Positions 32,006-41,272 of a DNA stretch of 48,691 bases are shown piece by piece. The notes under the pieces are model-generated. The model saw only the letters and a list, made by a program, of their open reading frames with translations. It was not told the origin of the DNA and searched no databases. The position numbers and the translations under genes were made by a program. Position 1 is the stretch's first letter. The number at the start of each line of letters is the position of its first letter. The DNA is from Planctomycetota bacterium. Lineage in GTDB: Bacteria > Planctomycetota > Planctomycetia > Pirellulales > Pirellulaceae. The stretch lies in contig JAGWWZ010000008.1 of the NCBI GenBank assembly GCA_018970165.1, forward strand, positions 1 to 48,691, written 5' to 3'.

Positions 32006-33524
32006 CCTCTTGGATCTTCTGCTGTCGATCGGATAACACCTTCAGTTCTTCGCGCAACCTCGGATCCCCTACCTGACCGATCAAATCGTTCGGATTGTTG
32101 CTCTCGTTGGCCAAACGGTCGGTTCGACGATTCACCCGCAACTGAAGGGTTTTGATCAAACGCAACTCGGCAAGCTTGTCGACCAGGGGTTGATCCTCGG
32201 GATTGCCGCCACCCTGCTGACCACCTCCGCGTTGCTGTTTTTCCTCCTCCCGCTTCTTCTGCACTTGCTTAAGGGATTCGAGCATCTCTTCGAGAGCGCC
32301 CAAAATCTCATCCTCGATCGCAAGCGTCATCTCCGATACATCCGAAGCCACCAATCGCTGCACGACGCTTTGCGCATCGCTATTGACCTGCTCGAGCGCT
32401 TCGGGGAACGCTTGGCTCGAACCCTCGTCCTGAAGTAACAACAGCGCACGCTGACCTTCCATCGCCACTTTCACCTGCTCAATGGAAAGCTTGTTGGCTT
32501 GGATCTCCAGCTGTCGATCCTTGGCTTCCCCAGAGAGGGTGGCCAATTTTTCTGTGGAATCGCGAATCGTCTTCTCCCATTCGTACATGCGTCGCAGACG
32601 AGTCTCGAGATCTACGAGCGCCCGTTCGATCTCCTCTTCGCGCAATTGCATCAGAATGCGTTCGAGTTCGACGATCGCTTTTTGAAGCTCTTCTTCGGCG
32701 CGCTGCTGCTCTTCGACAGCCTCTTTGCGGCGTTCCTCACGCAGTTTCTTTTCAGCCTGCTTCATCCGCTGGCGAGCGCGTTCCACCCGCTTGCGGGCCT
32801 GCTCCTCACGCGACTCAGGTTTGCCACCTGACTGATCGGACTGATCGGACTGATCGGACTGATCGGACTGATCCGACTGATCCGACTGATCGGACTGATC
32901 CGACTGATCCGACTGATCCGACCGATCCGACTCATCCGACTTCTGAGAACCCTTCGCCTCCTCGGGCTTGAGTTCTGCCTCGGTCTTTTCGAGCTGCTGT
33001 TCGATCCCTTTTTGGTCTTCAGCCGCATCTTTTGCATCTTGGCCAGCTTCGGTTCGACCGCGAGTGGAACGCTGAATGTTCTCGATGCGGCGAATATCCT
33101 TGAGAATATCTTCCAATCGCTTTCGCTCATCTTTCAATCGCGAGGAGCGGTTCTCGCTTTGCAGCAACTCGAGCAACTTCTTCAGATTCTCCCGGCTCGC
33201 TTCCTGTTCGGTGATGGCTCGGGAGAACTGGCCTTTAGCGAGCAGATCGCTGGCTTGCAACAATCTTTGCTGTGTTGCGAGTTGCTTGCTCAGTTGGGCT
33301 GCCTGCATTAGGAGACCGGACCGGGTCGGATTCGAGACGGCTTCGAGTTCGCTCATTCGCAAAAACAATTCCTCGAGTTTCGCGTATTGAGCGGCAAGCT
33401 GTCGCTGTTGCTGTTCCAGTTCTCGAACGGCATCCGGAGTTGGTGTGTCTTGACTCCATGCCGATGGCGATAGAAACAACACGGCCAGCAAAGCATAGCA
33501 AACACGATGAAGCATTTCGCTCAT
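31968..33524 (-). CDS. secreted coiled-coil protein with an (SDQ)10 tandem repeat
   Basis: The 518-aa product has a signal peptide (about 1-24, ending SAWSQ) and is otherwise almost all charged helix. Heptad-like Glu/Gln/Lys/Arg stretches flank a low-complexity segment KSDESDR followed by ten SDQ tripeptides and SGGKPES. The tail has a Gly/Gln-rich linker and further helices. No enzyme domain is seen. The gene overlaps the upstream DUF4175-like gene by 4 nt, so the two are a coupled pair. A structural or spacer role outside the cytoplasmic membrane is likely. The repeat length may vary between strains. Confidence 0.82.
   Translation of the reverse strand: MSEMLHRVCYALLAVLFLSPSAWSQDTPTPDAVRELEQQQRQLAAQYAKLEELFLRMSELEAVSNPTRSGLLMQAAQLSKQLATQQRLLQASDLLAKGQFSRAITEQEASRENLKKLLELLQSENRSSRLKDERKRLEDILKDIRRIENIQRSTRGRTEAGQDAKDAAEDQKGIEQQLEKTEAELKPEEAKGSQKSDESDRSDQSDQSDQSDQSDQSDQSDQSDQSDQSDQSGGKPESREEQARKRVERARQRMKQAEKKLREERRKEAVEEQQRAEEELQKAIVELERILMQLREEEIERALVDLETRLRRMYEWEKTIRDSTEKLATLSGEAKDRQLEIQANKLSIEQVKVAMEGQRALLLLQDEGSSQAFPEALEQVNSDAQSVVQRLVASDVSEMTLAIEDEILGALEEMLESLKQVQKKREEEKQQRGGGQQGGGNPEDQPLVDKLAELRLIKTLQLRVNRRTDRLANESNNPNDLIGQVGDPRLREELKVLSDRQQKIQEVTREILLEKAKQ
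32832..32939 (-). repeat. 9-bp tandem repeat, 12 units
   Basis: Twelve in-frame 9-bp units of the form TCGGATNNG (minus strand) encode ten SDQ, one SDR and one SDE. Codon choice alternates between C and T at a few sites but the repeats are near-identical. Being a multiple of 3, unit gain or loss would keep the frame. Confidence 0.9.
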
Positions 33525-35911
33525 TTCAAGGCCTCCAGCAAACGCCTCTTCTGTTCGGCTTTGGTCTGTTCGAGAACCTCGCTTTGATCCTCCAACATAT
33601 CGCGAACCATATCGATCACTTCATTAAAGTCTTGGATGTCGATCATATCGTTAAGGATTGCGGTCAAGGCTGCGATGATCTCGGCATTTTGTGTGAGCAG
33701 TACATTGATTTTCTGTTCGCGATCCGAGGGTGACTCTCGACTGACCACTTTTTCTAGCTCTGCAACACCTTTGGAAAACGATTCCCAGGGGGAACCTAAG
33801 AGCGCGACCAAGGGGATCTGGATTTTTAGCTCCAATCGCTCGCGTCGATCTTTGCTGTCGATGCGATTGTTGATCAGTTCCGCGAGGATCTGAGCGATCT
33901 CCGAACGGACTCCCGTGAGTTCGCCCCCCGATTTATCGACCTGCGCCGAAGCTTGCTGAGCACGCAGAACCAAAAGACGCAAACGACGAGCCTTGGGATC
34001 CTCTGCATCGGATGATCCCTCTCGTTCTCCCGGATCGGTACTGGGGTCCGGGGTTCGGTTCATCGCCACTAGCAGATCGCGCAACTGTCCCAACTCACTG
34101 ATGATCTGTTCCAGTCTGGCTCGCATGGCCAGTTCCCTGCGTTCGAGAATGATCAGAAGCTGATCGGGCGTTACGACATTCAACTGAATCGGAGTCGACC
34201 GACCGATATGAGGCGTATCGTCTTGAGGAAAGAAGTCGGAGGCAGAGACCATCAAGGCCAGGACCGAGCCCGCCTTCGGCGTCTCCTGACCATTCTCTCG
34301 CATCGCTTTGAGATCGAGATCGATATTCGCTTCCCCCTGCGGTGTTATTGCGAGCATGGTTCGTTGCTTGGGTTGTTCGTCGGTGATGGATTCAATCCAT
34401 GCTTCCTTTAAATCATAGTCATCGCTTACCTTGCTGCGAACTTGCAGCATCGCCTGTTCGGTGATTGCGGTCCCAATCCCATCGAGAACAAAATCGACAT
34501 TCGGCGGATTGTCGGTGATGGATGCGAGAACGAATTGCTGCACGCGGGTCGACACGAGCCCTTCGAAATCCCACAATCGGACTTCCACGAGAAGATTGGA
34601 ATTCAAGAACCCGAGAGGCACGCTGAACTCCTCAGTCGGTTGATCGAACTCGAGCGATCCGAGCGGCTCGCTCGTCACCCCATCCTGCCCGGACCGGATC
34701 ATCAGCCATTCGCAACGAGTAACTCCCTTGTTGGTTTGAAACCGCAGTCCCGCCTGCGTTCCATGGGGCAGGCGAATACCGTTGCGATAGGGAAGAGTCT
34801 CCTTGCCCCAAACGGTTTTAGTCGATCGTTGCAGATACGTGGGATATTCGACATCGATGTTTGCCGCCACCACCAAGGGTGCATCGACGGTCTGCAGAGT
34901 CAGGTTCCCGATCCTGGCGTCGCCACCCGAGAGGGTCATCGAAAGCGAGTCATTGATCGATTCCAACGGAGGACCATCGAGCAAGAAATTCTGACGCACT
35001 CCATCCTTAGTGCCACGTCGCAGATTCGCCCGGCCCCGATTGCCATCTGTATCGCGATAATTCAAAGCACAGGTATCGTATGGTGCGGCCAAAAGATTCT
35101 CGGCCCACATTCTGAGTTGTACCGAACTCCCCTTGGGGACGCGGACCGAGGACCCCTGAAACGCAACCACGTATCTCTCGCGAACTGTTTGATTGCTGAA
35201 CGGAGGAACATCGAGTTCCACGCCGATCAGCCCCAACTGGGTCGTTCGTGGCCATGGAACGTTCGACAACCCAAACAGTCGTTGCCCCCAATGCCATGTC
35301 CACTTCGGAGCCAAAAGTGCGACCACACAACTGATCCCGGCTATGGCGGCCAATGCGATCAGTTCTCGCTGCAACGACTGAAATCGGACCATGGTCCGAA
35401 CGTCGACACCGGCGATTCGAGATTCAGCCTCTTTCCGAGCAATCTCTAGGACACCTGGGCGAAGGGGATGATCAAAACGATCGGTCGGTTCGCTCGATGT
35501 AGCCGATGATGCCTGAACCGTTGTCACTAGCGAACTCTTGAAATCAGGGTAGTGCTTCTCGATCGCGAGAGCCAACGCGTCATTACTCCAATGGACCAAC
35601 CAGCGATTCCAAAAGAAGTGGTAGACCAGTGCGGCAACTCCTGCCCCCAGGATTGCTAGCATGATCATCCGCACCAGGGATGGGGACTCGTCAGCACCGA
35701 ATCGAGTTGGCAGATAATCGATCAAACCGAAGGCCCAAAAGGCCGCCATGACCCAAATCCCGATCGACACCCAACCTTGGCAGGCGATCAAGCGGCTGAT
35801 CATGCCGCGCAATTCCTGGAGTTTTTCGCGGATGGTATCGGGGATAGGATAAAGAGATTTCTGCTTCATTTGCTTATTTGTAGCACACTCCGAGTCACCG
35901 CGCATACGCAA
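33521..35911 (-). CDS. DUF4175-like membrane protein
   Basis: The 796-aa product has two N-terminal membrane helices (about 47-66 and 79-99) and another near about 165-185. A long extracytoplasmic beta region follows with PPTYLQRSTKT-like repeats, typical of DUF4175 proteins (VDVEYPTYLQRSTKTVWGKE, LSMTLSGGDARIGNLTL, NVDFVLDGIGTAI). A helical C-terminal part (ELAMRARLEQIISELGQLRDLL) includes coiled coil. The start is taken as TTG at 35911, because GGAGG sits 6 nt upstream; ATG at 35905 or 35869 are alternatives. It is translationally coupled to the SDQ-repeat protein. Such pairs appear near MoxR/VWA operons in planctomycetes; here they lie 9 kb away. Confidence 0.75.
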   Translation of the reverse strand: MRMRGDSECATNKQMKQKSLYPIPDTIREKLQELRGMISRLIACQGWVSIGIWVMAAFWAFGLIDYLPTRFGADESPSLVRMIMLAILGAGVAALVYHFFWNRWLVHWSNDALALAIEKHYPDFKSSLVTTVQASSATSSEPTDRFDHPLRPGVLEIARKEAESRIAGVDVRTMVRFQSLQRELIALAAIAGISCVVALLAPKWTWHWGQRLFGLSNVPWPRTTQLGLIGVELDVPPFSNQTVRERYVVAFQGSSVRVPKGSSVQLRMWAENLLAAPYDTCALNYRDTDGNRGRANLRRGTKDGVRQNFLLDGPPLESINDSLSMTLSGGDARIGNLTLQTVDAPLVVAANIDVEYPTYLQRSTKTVWGKETLPYRNGIRLPHGTQAGLRFQTNKGVTRCEWLMIRSGQDGVTSEPLGSLEFDQPTEEFSVPLGFLNSNLLVEVRLWDFEGLVSTRVQQFVLASITDNPPNVDFVLDGIGTAITEQAMLQVRSKVSDDYDLKEAWIESITDEQPKQRTMLAITPQGEANIDLDLKAMRENGQETPKAGSVLALMVSASDFFPQDDTPHIGRSTPIQLNVVTPDQLLIILERRELAMRARLEQIISELGQLRDLLVAMNRTPDPSTDPGEREGSSDAEDPKARRLRLLVLRAQQASAQVDKSGGELTGVRSEIAQILAELINNRIDSKDRRERLELKIQIPLVALLGSPWESFSKGVAELEKVVSRESPSDREQKINVLLTQNAEIIAALTAILNDMIDIQDFNEVIDMVRDMLEDQSEVLEQTKAEQKRRLLEALK

Positions 35912-35960
35912 AATTCACCTCCCCCGTGCCTTGCCAGCTCGATTGGTGGATAATCGTTGC

Positions 35961-36836
35961 ATGTCCAGCAACAAAACGAGAGACCCATCTTCGAACATTT
36001 TCTCTGTGGCTAAGCCAGGTGCCGAGTCCGCATCGACCCGGGTTGTCTGGGTGACGGGGAGTGGAGCTCCGCGCGTCGGGCGAACGGTCGCCGAACACTT
36101 CGCAAGAGAAAATTATTCCGTCGCCTTGCACGCGCATCGCTCGATCGATCAAGCGGAACAGGTAGCCCAGGCGTGGCGGTCCGAAGGGGTTCGTTGCATG
36201 GTCACCGATGGCGACGTTAGCGATATGCAGTCGATGCAGCGCGCGGTGGAAGCAATTGTCACCCACTTCGGACGACTGGATGCGGCGATCCACTGCGCTG
36301 CGATATGGGAGTGGAAGTCGCTGGAGCAAACCACCAGCGACGACATTCGACGCAACTTCGAGATCAACACGCTCGGTTCCTTTGCGGTCGCTAAAGCAGC
36401 CGGACTGCAGATGACGCATCAGGAGACTGGCGGCGCGATTGTGCTGATCGGGGATTGGGCAGTTGCCCGCCCCTATCCCGACTTCAGCGCCTACTTCACC
36501 GGCAAAGGAGCGATCGAAACGATCGTCCGCTGCATGGCGGTGGAGTTGGCGACTCGCAACCCGTCGATTCGCGTCAACGGCATTCTGCCAGGTCCGGTCA
36601 TGCTCGATCCATCGATCGATGCCGAAGGGGCGGAAAAGATCCGCCGCGCCTGTCTGCTGCAACGACACGGCCAGCCCGAACATGTCGCTCAAGCCGCCTT
36701 CTTTCTAGCCCGGCATGAGTTCATCACCGGCGTTTGCCTTCCGGTCGATGGCGGTCGGACTATTTGGTCTGGATTTGAAACCGATCGCATCGCACATCCG
36801 ACTTATCAAGCAAACCGAAATGAAGGACACGGATAA
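35961..36836 (+). CDS. SDR oxidoreductase with pteridine-reductase-type active site
   Basis: The 291-aa product is a short-chain dehydrogenase. The cofactor loop is TGSGAPRVGRTVA (32-44) with HAHRS at 57-61, as in PTR1 (TGxxxRxG ... HxHRS). The catalytic residues are Asp165, Tyr178 and Lys182. The usual Ser is replaced by Asp, and the D-Y spacing of 13 and YxxxK match Leishmania PTR1. NGILPGP and VDGGRT are normal for the family. It may reduce dihydrofolate or a biopterin-like compound using NADPH (inference). An unusual start region (GATAAT 6 nt before the ATG) suggests a leaderless message. The comEC gene begins 17 nt before this stop. Confidence 0.85.
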   Translation: MSSNKTRDPSSNIFSVAKPGAESASTRVVWVTGSGAPRVGRTVAEHFARENYSVALHAHRSIDQAEQVAQAWRSEGVRCMVTDGDVSDMQSMQRAVEAIVTHFGRLDAAIHCAAIWEWKSLEQTTSDDIRRNFEINTLGSFAVAKAAGLQMTHQETGGAIVLIGDWAVARPYPDFSAYFTGKGAIETIVRCMAVELATRNPSIRVNGILPGPVMLDPSIDAEGAEKIRRACLLQRHGQPEHVAQAAFFLARHEFITGVCLPVDGGRTIWSGFETDRIAHPTYQANRNEGHG

Positions 36837-39558
36837 AGGAACGGATAGAGGAATCGATTCGACACTCCCAACAAAGAGAACTTTCGGAGAACGCCTCGCG
36901 CGTCGATGGCTTCGTGGCCTAGTCTACTATCCTCTCGTCGTCTTACTGGCTTTAGTTCTGTTTACGATCTATATCGTCGAATCGTTCGGAATCATCGTCT
37001 GGTCCCTGATCACGGCAATTGGTTTAGGAATGCTATGGATGGGATATGCGACGCTGCGCCATCGCATGACGCGAGCAAGAGCCGAGTCCGGCGCAGCGAA
37101 CGTTCCGATTCCGCTTATGTCGCTGGTCTACATGCTCGGTATCGCTGCCGCGTATGGGGTCGTGCACGAGCACCATCGAGACCAGCGCCGTCGGCAAGCG
37201 GAGGCGTGGAAGTCGCAGACCGAAGACCTTCAGCCCGAAGGTATGCACAGCAATGCTTGGCGTCCGATCGCAGTCCGAGCCGTCATTGAAGAAACCCTTC
37301 GTTATCGGCGTTCGACAATGCCTCGCTCATCGGGTATCGAAAGCTCCGATCGCGAAGGCTTATCACAAGACGATCGCGCGTCGCAAACCGATCTCCACTG
37401 GCAAACCCTCACCCGCGTTCGCATTCATCAAGCTCGACATGCGGAAGGATGGACCTCGAGCGACGCCGTAGCTTCCGTGGTGATCGATGATCCACTGCGC
37501 GGTTGCTATCCCGGCGATCTGGTCGAGCTTTACGGTCATTGGCGGCTGCCCCCGGAGCCCTCCAACCCGGGTCAATTCAATCTGCGAGCTCGCTATGCCG
37601 AACTCGGATGGACGGCCCAGTTGCGAGTGGAATCGTCCAAGCAGATCCTTCGAATTCGCACCGCAGAGTATCTTCGTTTGGATCGACCTCTTGCCATGAT
37701 GACCGAGGGAGCTCTCGCAACGATCGATCGCTATGTTCCGTTCGGCCAAGCCCCCTTGACTGCTGCGCTGGTCCTGGGCCAACGGGAACAGGCGCATTGG
37801 GAATTGCAAGAAGAGCTCCTCGCCACTGGCACCATACACATGTTGTCCATCTCAGGGATGCATATCGATATGGTGGCGGTCGCGTTGATGGTAGCCGGAT
37901 TGATGTTGCGACTACCTCGAGCCCCGACATTGATCGGCATCGTGCTGATTTGCGGTTTGTATGCCATGCTCTGCGGCGCGAATCCTCCCGTGGCTCGGGC
38001 TGCGTTGATGTTGACGGCAGCCTGCATCGCTCGGCTATTGCGATGGCAACTGACCAGCCTGAATATTCTCGCGGGTGCCGCCCTGCTTCTGCTCATCCAA
38101 CGGACCAGCATCGCCTTTGAAATCGGCACGCAGTTATCGTTCATGACCGTTGCTGTCTTGATTCTGACTTTCCCGATTTTGCAACAGAGACAAACTCCGC
38201 TCAGACGACTGCTGGAGAGCAGGCAGACCAGCAGTCAAGTCGCTTGGGGGAACGCGAAACGATTTGCATGGGAATCGCTGCGCAGCAGTTTTTGGGTTTG
38301 CTTTCTCTCGGCACCTTTGGTTTGGAACAGTTTTCATATTCTCAGTCCGATCGCCATTGTTTTGAATCTTGTGCTTTGGCTGCCGATGTTGATTGCGCTT
38401 CTCTCGGGCTTAGCGCTCATCGTTTTCGGCTGGCTTCCTCCAGTCGCGGCGCTGCTGGGTGTGCTGTGCGGTGTCTCACTTTGGATATTGACCCAATGTG
38501 TAGCGTTTGCGGACGCGATCCCGATGAGCCACTTCTGGCGAGCAGCTCCTCCGTTTTGGTGGCTAGTGATGTTTTATGCGATCGCGTTGAGCATTGTTGT
38601 GTGGCGAGGAACGCGACGCGCCAGTGCTCGTCGAATCCTATGGCGATCGCTGGCGGCTTGGTTCGCGATCGGTTTGGCCTGTGAACCGATCAGCCTTTGG
38701 TGGCGCGGCATGGCGACCCAGGATGGACCAGGCAAGCTGGCAGTCACATGGATCGACGTGGGCCATGGAACATGCGCCGCGATCGAAACTCCCAACGGCG
38801 AGTTCTGGCTCTACGATGCGGGACGACTTGGCGATCACGAGCGAAGTTATCAGCCGATCGCCAACGCCTTGTGGCACCTCGGCTACTCGCGCATCGATCG
38901 GATGATTCTCTCGCATGCCGATTCGGATCACTACAACGCGATGCCGGGACTGGCCAAACGATTCTTCCCGCGCGAATTGGCGACTACCGAATCGGTTCTG
39001 AAAGCGGATAAACCGTTGATTGTCGATCTTGTTTCGCGACTGCAAAGGCGAGATACTCGTATTGCTACTTGGCGGCGTGGGGATCGCTACGCTGGGCGAG
39101 GGGGTTGGGAGATCGAGGTTCTCCATCCTTCTTTTGAACAACTTGATGCACCGAAGTGGAGCGACAATGCGAAGAGTTTGTGCTTGGCGATTCGGTTCGC
39201 GGGGCGGACTATCTTGATTCCCGGGGATCTCGAACCGCCAGGAACGCAGGCCTTGGTAGCCCAACTCCCATTTCGGTGCGATGTGATGATGGCTCCGCAC
39301 CACGGCTCGCTTGCGGCTCGTGCCGAACAAGTGATCCAATGGGCCCAACCCAAATGGGTAGTAGTCAGTGGCTCGGCCAGGGCGGTATCCTCGCGGGTAA
39401 TCGATGCTTTTACCCCTCCGGATGGTTCGCTATTGATTACCGCACGCGATTCGGCCCTGAGAGCCGAAATCGACGGGTCAGGCAACCTGAGAATGTTGCG
39501 TTGGAATAACTCAAAATGGTTGGAACTTCACCACAGTGCCGGGCATACTTCGCCATGA
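36820..39558 (+). CDS. comEC: ComEC/Rec2-type DNA-uptake channel protein
   Basis: The 912-aa product has several N-terminal helices, the OB-like middle domain (PGDLVELYGHWRLPPEPSNPGQFNLRARYAELGWTAQLRV), and the competence domain with HMLSISGMHIDMVAVAL and GANPPVARAALML. It ends in a metallo-beta-lactamase domain (VTWIDVGHGTCAAIETPNGEFWLYDAG, ILSHADSDHYNAMPGL, APHHGS). This is the full ComEC order; the protein makes the inner-membrane channel for single-stranded DNA during natural transformation. The start at 36820 overlaps the SDR gene by 17 nt; the frame is open to 36715. No other com genes are present in the window. Confidence 0.92.
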   Translation: MKDTDKGTDRGIDSTLPTKRTFGERLARRWLRGLVYYPLVVLLALVLFTIYIVESFGIIVWSLITAIGLGMLWMGYATLRHRMTRARAESGAANVPIPLMSLVYMLGIAAAYGVVHEHHRDQRRRQAEAWKSQTEDLQPEGMHSNAWRPIAVRAVIEETLRYRRSTMPRSSGIESSDREGLSQDDRASQTDLHWQTLTRVRIHQARHAEGWTSSDAVASVVIDDPLRGCYPGDLVELYGHWRLPPEPSNPGQFNLRARYAELGWTAQLRVESSKQILRIRTAEYLRLDRPLAMMTEGALATIDRYVPFGQAPLTAALVLGQREQAHWELQEELLATGTIHMLSISGMHIDMVAVALMVAGLMLRLPRAPTLIGIVLICGLYAMLCGANPPVARAALMLTAACIARLLRWQLTSLNILAGAALLLLIQRTSIAFEIGTQLSFMTVAVLILTFPILQQRQTPLRRLLESRQTSSQVAWGNAKRFAWESLRSSFWVCFLSAPLVWNSFHILSPIAIVLNLVLWLPMLIALLSGLALIVFGWLPPVAALLGVLCGVSLWILTQCVAFADAIPMSHFWRAAPPFWWLVMFYAIALSIVVWRGTRRASARRILWRSLAAWFAIGLACEPISLWWRGMATQDGPGKLAVTWIDVGHGTCAAIETPNGEFWLYDAGRLGDHERSYQPIANALWHLGYSRIDRMILSHADSDHYNAMPGLAKRFFPRELATTESVLKADKPLIVDLVSRLQRRDTRIATWRRGDRYAGRGGWEIEVLHPSFEQLDAPKWSDNAKSLCLAIRFAGRTILIPGDLEPPGTQALVAQLPFRCDVMMAPHHGSLAARAEQVIQWAQPKWVVVSGSARAVSSRVIDAFTPPDGSLLITARDSALRAEIDGSGNLRMLRWNNSKWLELHHSAGHTSP

Positions 39559-39631
39559 AAATCCCTTATCATAAGTTCTGAAGAATGTGGGGACTTGCTC
39601 GTCGAATAGCCACCCTCCGGATAGCCTTGTC

Positions 39632-40402
39632 ATGAAACTGCACTGCCTCGGAACCGCCGGTTACCATCCCAACGATACCCGCCATACAACTGCTTTTCTT
39701 ATTCCAGAAGCAAACATATTGTTTGACGCAGGTACAGGAGTCTTTCGATTAGAGCATCTGCTTCGGTCTGCCGATTTGTCCATTCTGTTAACGCACGCTC
39801 ACTTAGACCACATCATAGGACTGACGTATTTCTTGGATCTAATTGCTGTCACACCTGTCCGCAATATTCATCTTTATGGTGAAGCTAAAAAAATAGATGC
39901 CATCAAACAGAGTATCTTCAATGATGAAATCTTTCCTGCGGTCCCCCCGTTTCTGTGGCATCCCATCGATTCTTATGAAGGTCCTTGGCAAATAGGGCAA
40001 ACTAGCGTGAGTTGGTTCCCTTTGGAGCATCCCGGGGGAAGCGTAGGATATCGGCTTGAATTACCAGGAGTCAGCCTAGCTTTCGTGACCGATACAACCT
40101 CGCGCCCCGACTCGAATTACTGGTCCAAGATCCAAGGTGTCGATTGGTTAATTCATGAGTGCAATTTCCGCGATGATCAACGCGAACTAGCAGAGAAAAC
40201 AGGACATAGTTGGACCGATGCTGTTCTGGAGAATGCATATCGACATGGAATTCAACGACTGATCCTCATGCATATCAATCCCCTGGAAACAGGACCCGAT
40301 CCTATGGGTCTGGCAGCCGCTACAGCTAAATTAGGTGCGAGAACCCCACCCCATATTATTCTGGCCAACGATTCCACAGTCGTCGACCTGTCAAGCCTTT
40401 GA
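39632..40402 (+). CDS. metallo-beta-lactamase-fold hydrolase (RNase Z-like), lower GC than neighbours
   Basis: The 256-aa product has the RNase-Z-like MBL layout: LGTAGYHPNDTRHTTAFLI, ILFDAGTG, LLTHAHLDHIIGL (HxHxDH at 55-60), the HPGGSVGY segment, VTDTTSRPDSNYW, HECNF and LILMHINP. A tRNA-processing ElaC role or a general phosphodiesterase role is possible. Codon use is visibly AT-richer (several lines 37-50% GC by eye) than in comEC before it and the 247-aa gene after it, so a horizontal origin or relaxed selection is possible. A near-consensus promoter for the next gene begins at its stop. Confidence 0.82.
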   Translation: MKLHCLGTAGYHPNDTRHTTAFLIPEANILFDAGTGVFRLEHLLRSADLSILLTHAHLDHIIGLTYFLDLIAVTPVRNIHLYGEAKKIDAIKQSIFNDEIFPAVPPFLWHPIDSYEGPWQIGQTSVSWFPLEHPGGSVGYRLELPGVSLAFVTDTTSRPDSNYWSKIQGVDWLIHECNFRDDQRELAEKTGHSWTDAVLENAYRHGIQRLILMHINPLETGPDPMGLAAATAKLGARTPPHIILANDSTVVDLSSL

Positions 40403-40427
40403 ATTCAGCGTCACTGCACTCTATAAT
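40399..40427 (+). promoter_or_regulatory. near-consensus sigma-70 promoter
   Basis: TTGAAT (40399-40404), 17-nt spacer, TATAAT (40422-40427). A start near 40434 would give an 82-nt leader for the 247-aa unknown gene. The -35 lies on the stop codon of the MBL gene. A small ATTGC/GCAAT stem-loop sits at 40444-40458. Confidence 0.6.
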
Positions 40428-40515
40428 CCGTGGTGTCCTGAGCATTGCATCGAGCAATCTTCGACCTTGGATTTCACACCTTCGTTGCTCTTCGATTCGA
40501 GGATAAATAGCAAGC

Positions 40516-41259
40516 ATGAATCCCTACGGCTCCCTGAGCGATGACTTCTACGCCAATGTTACTCTGCAAACCGAAATGGACTTGCCCACTGGCCGCGATT
40601 CCGTCCTCCATTTCTTCGAGCAAATGCAGCGACGCTTTCCCAAGCTGCAACATTTCTACCAACGCGAACGGGGCGAATTCATCCTCGAAGAGGAAAAAGA
40701 ACATGGCGCCTATCGATGGGTCGCGGTCGAGTCGCGACGCGTCAGCAGCGGTGTCGTCAATCCAAACACCCTCGACGAAGCCATGGAGCAGCATCGCGAA
40801 GTCCTCGAGATGGCCCCCTATATGCTGTCAGTCAGCCGCCTCGATTGCGAAGCCATCAGCCTCATGTACGGCTTCGATTACGCCTATCGCGGAAACCATA
40901 ACCAATTGCTGGCGGATGCCATCGGTCTCCCCATGGGGTTTGAAGCAATCTCGCAACGGACCGGCTCGCAAATCATGGCCTACGAACCCATGGTCCAAAT
41001 CTCGCTCGACGATGTCTTCCGCACCCATGCTCGGATCAACTTCGAACCTCGCGTAGGTTCCTCACAACATCGAGGACCCGAATTCTCAGATGAACTGCTC
41101 AGCGTCTACGTCACCGTACGCCGATTCGATTCCCTGGGACCCGACGAGTCGTTTGTCGAAGAACTCCAGCGACTTGAAAAACTGACTCGCGAACTGATGG
41201 ACGATTACATCGTCGAACACATTCTCAAGCCGCTGCAAAACTCGATCGCTATCCGCTAA
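40516..41259 (+). CDS. unknown 247-aa protein
   Basis: I recognise no domain in this soluble-looking 247-aa protein. Its N-terminus (MNPYGSLSDDFYANVTLQTEMDLPTGRDSVLHFFEQMQRRFP) has an alpha/beta look. A middle part contains VAVESRRVSSGVVNP and SLMYGFDYAYRGNHNQLLADAIG. The C-terminal helix is LQRLEKLTRELMDDYIVEH. There is no signal peptide, membrane helix or cysteine pair. The high third-position GC and clean SD-less start match the genome. Its own strong promoter suggests constitutive expression. The downstream neighbour is a convergent universal stress protein. Confidence 0.75.
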   Translation: MNPYGSLSDDFYANVTLQTEMDLPTGRDSVLHFFEQMQRRFPKLQHFYQRERGEFILEEEKEHGAYRWVAVESRRVSSGVVNPNTLDEAMEQHREVLEMAPYMLSVSRLDCEAISLMYGFDYAYRGNHNQLLADAIGLPMGFEAISQRTGSQIMAYEPMVQISLDDVFRTHARINFEPRVGSSQHRGPEFSDELLSVYVTVRRFDSLGPDESFVEELQRLEKLTRELMDDYIVEHILKPLQNSIAIR

Positions 41260-41272
41260 CCGAGTCGCCAGG

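Noticed and set aside
32831-32940. CRISPR-like or noncoding satellite repeat
   Set aside because: Units are 9 bp with no spacers and lie in frame within a longer coding frame, so it is a coding tandem repeat, not a CRISPR array.
34442-35449. 335-codon plus-strand frame opposite the DUF4175-like gene
   Set aside because: It has no ribosome site, no recognisable domain and low-complexity arginine-rich composition of the kind seen in antisense shadows; the minus-strand frame is supported by family features and gene coupling.
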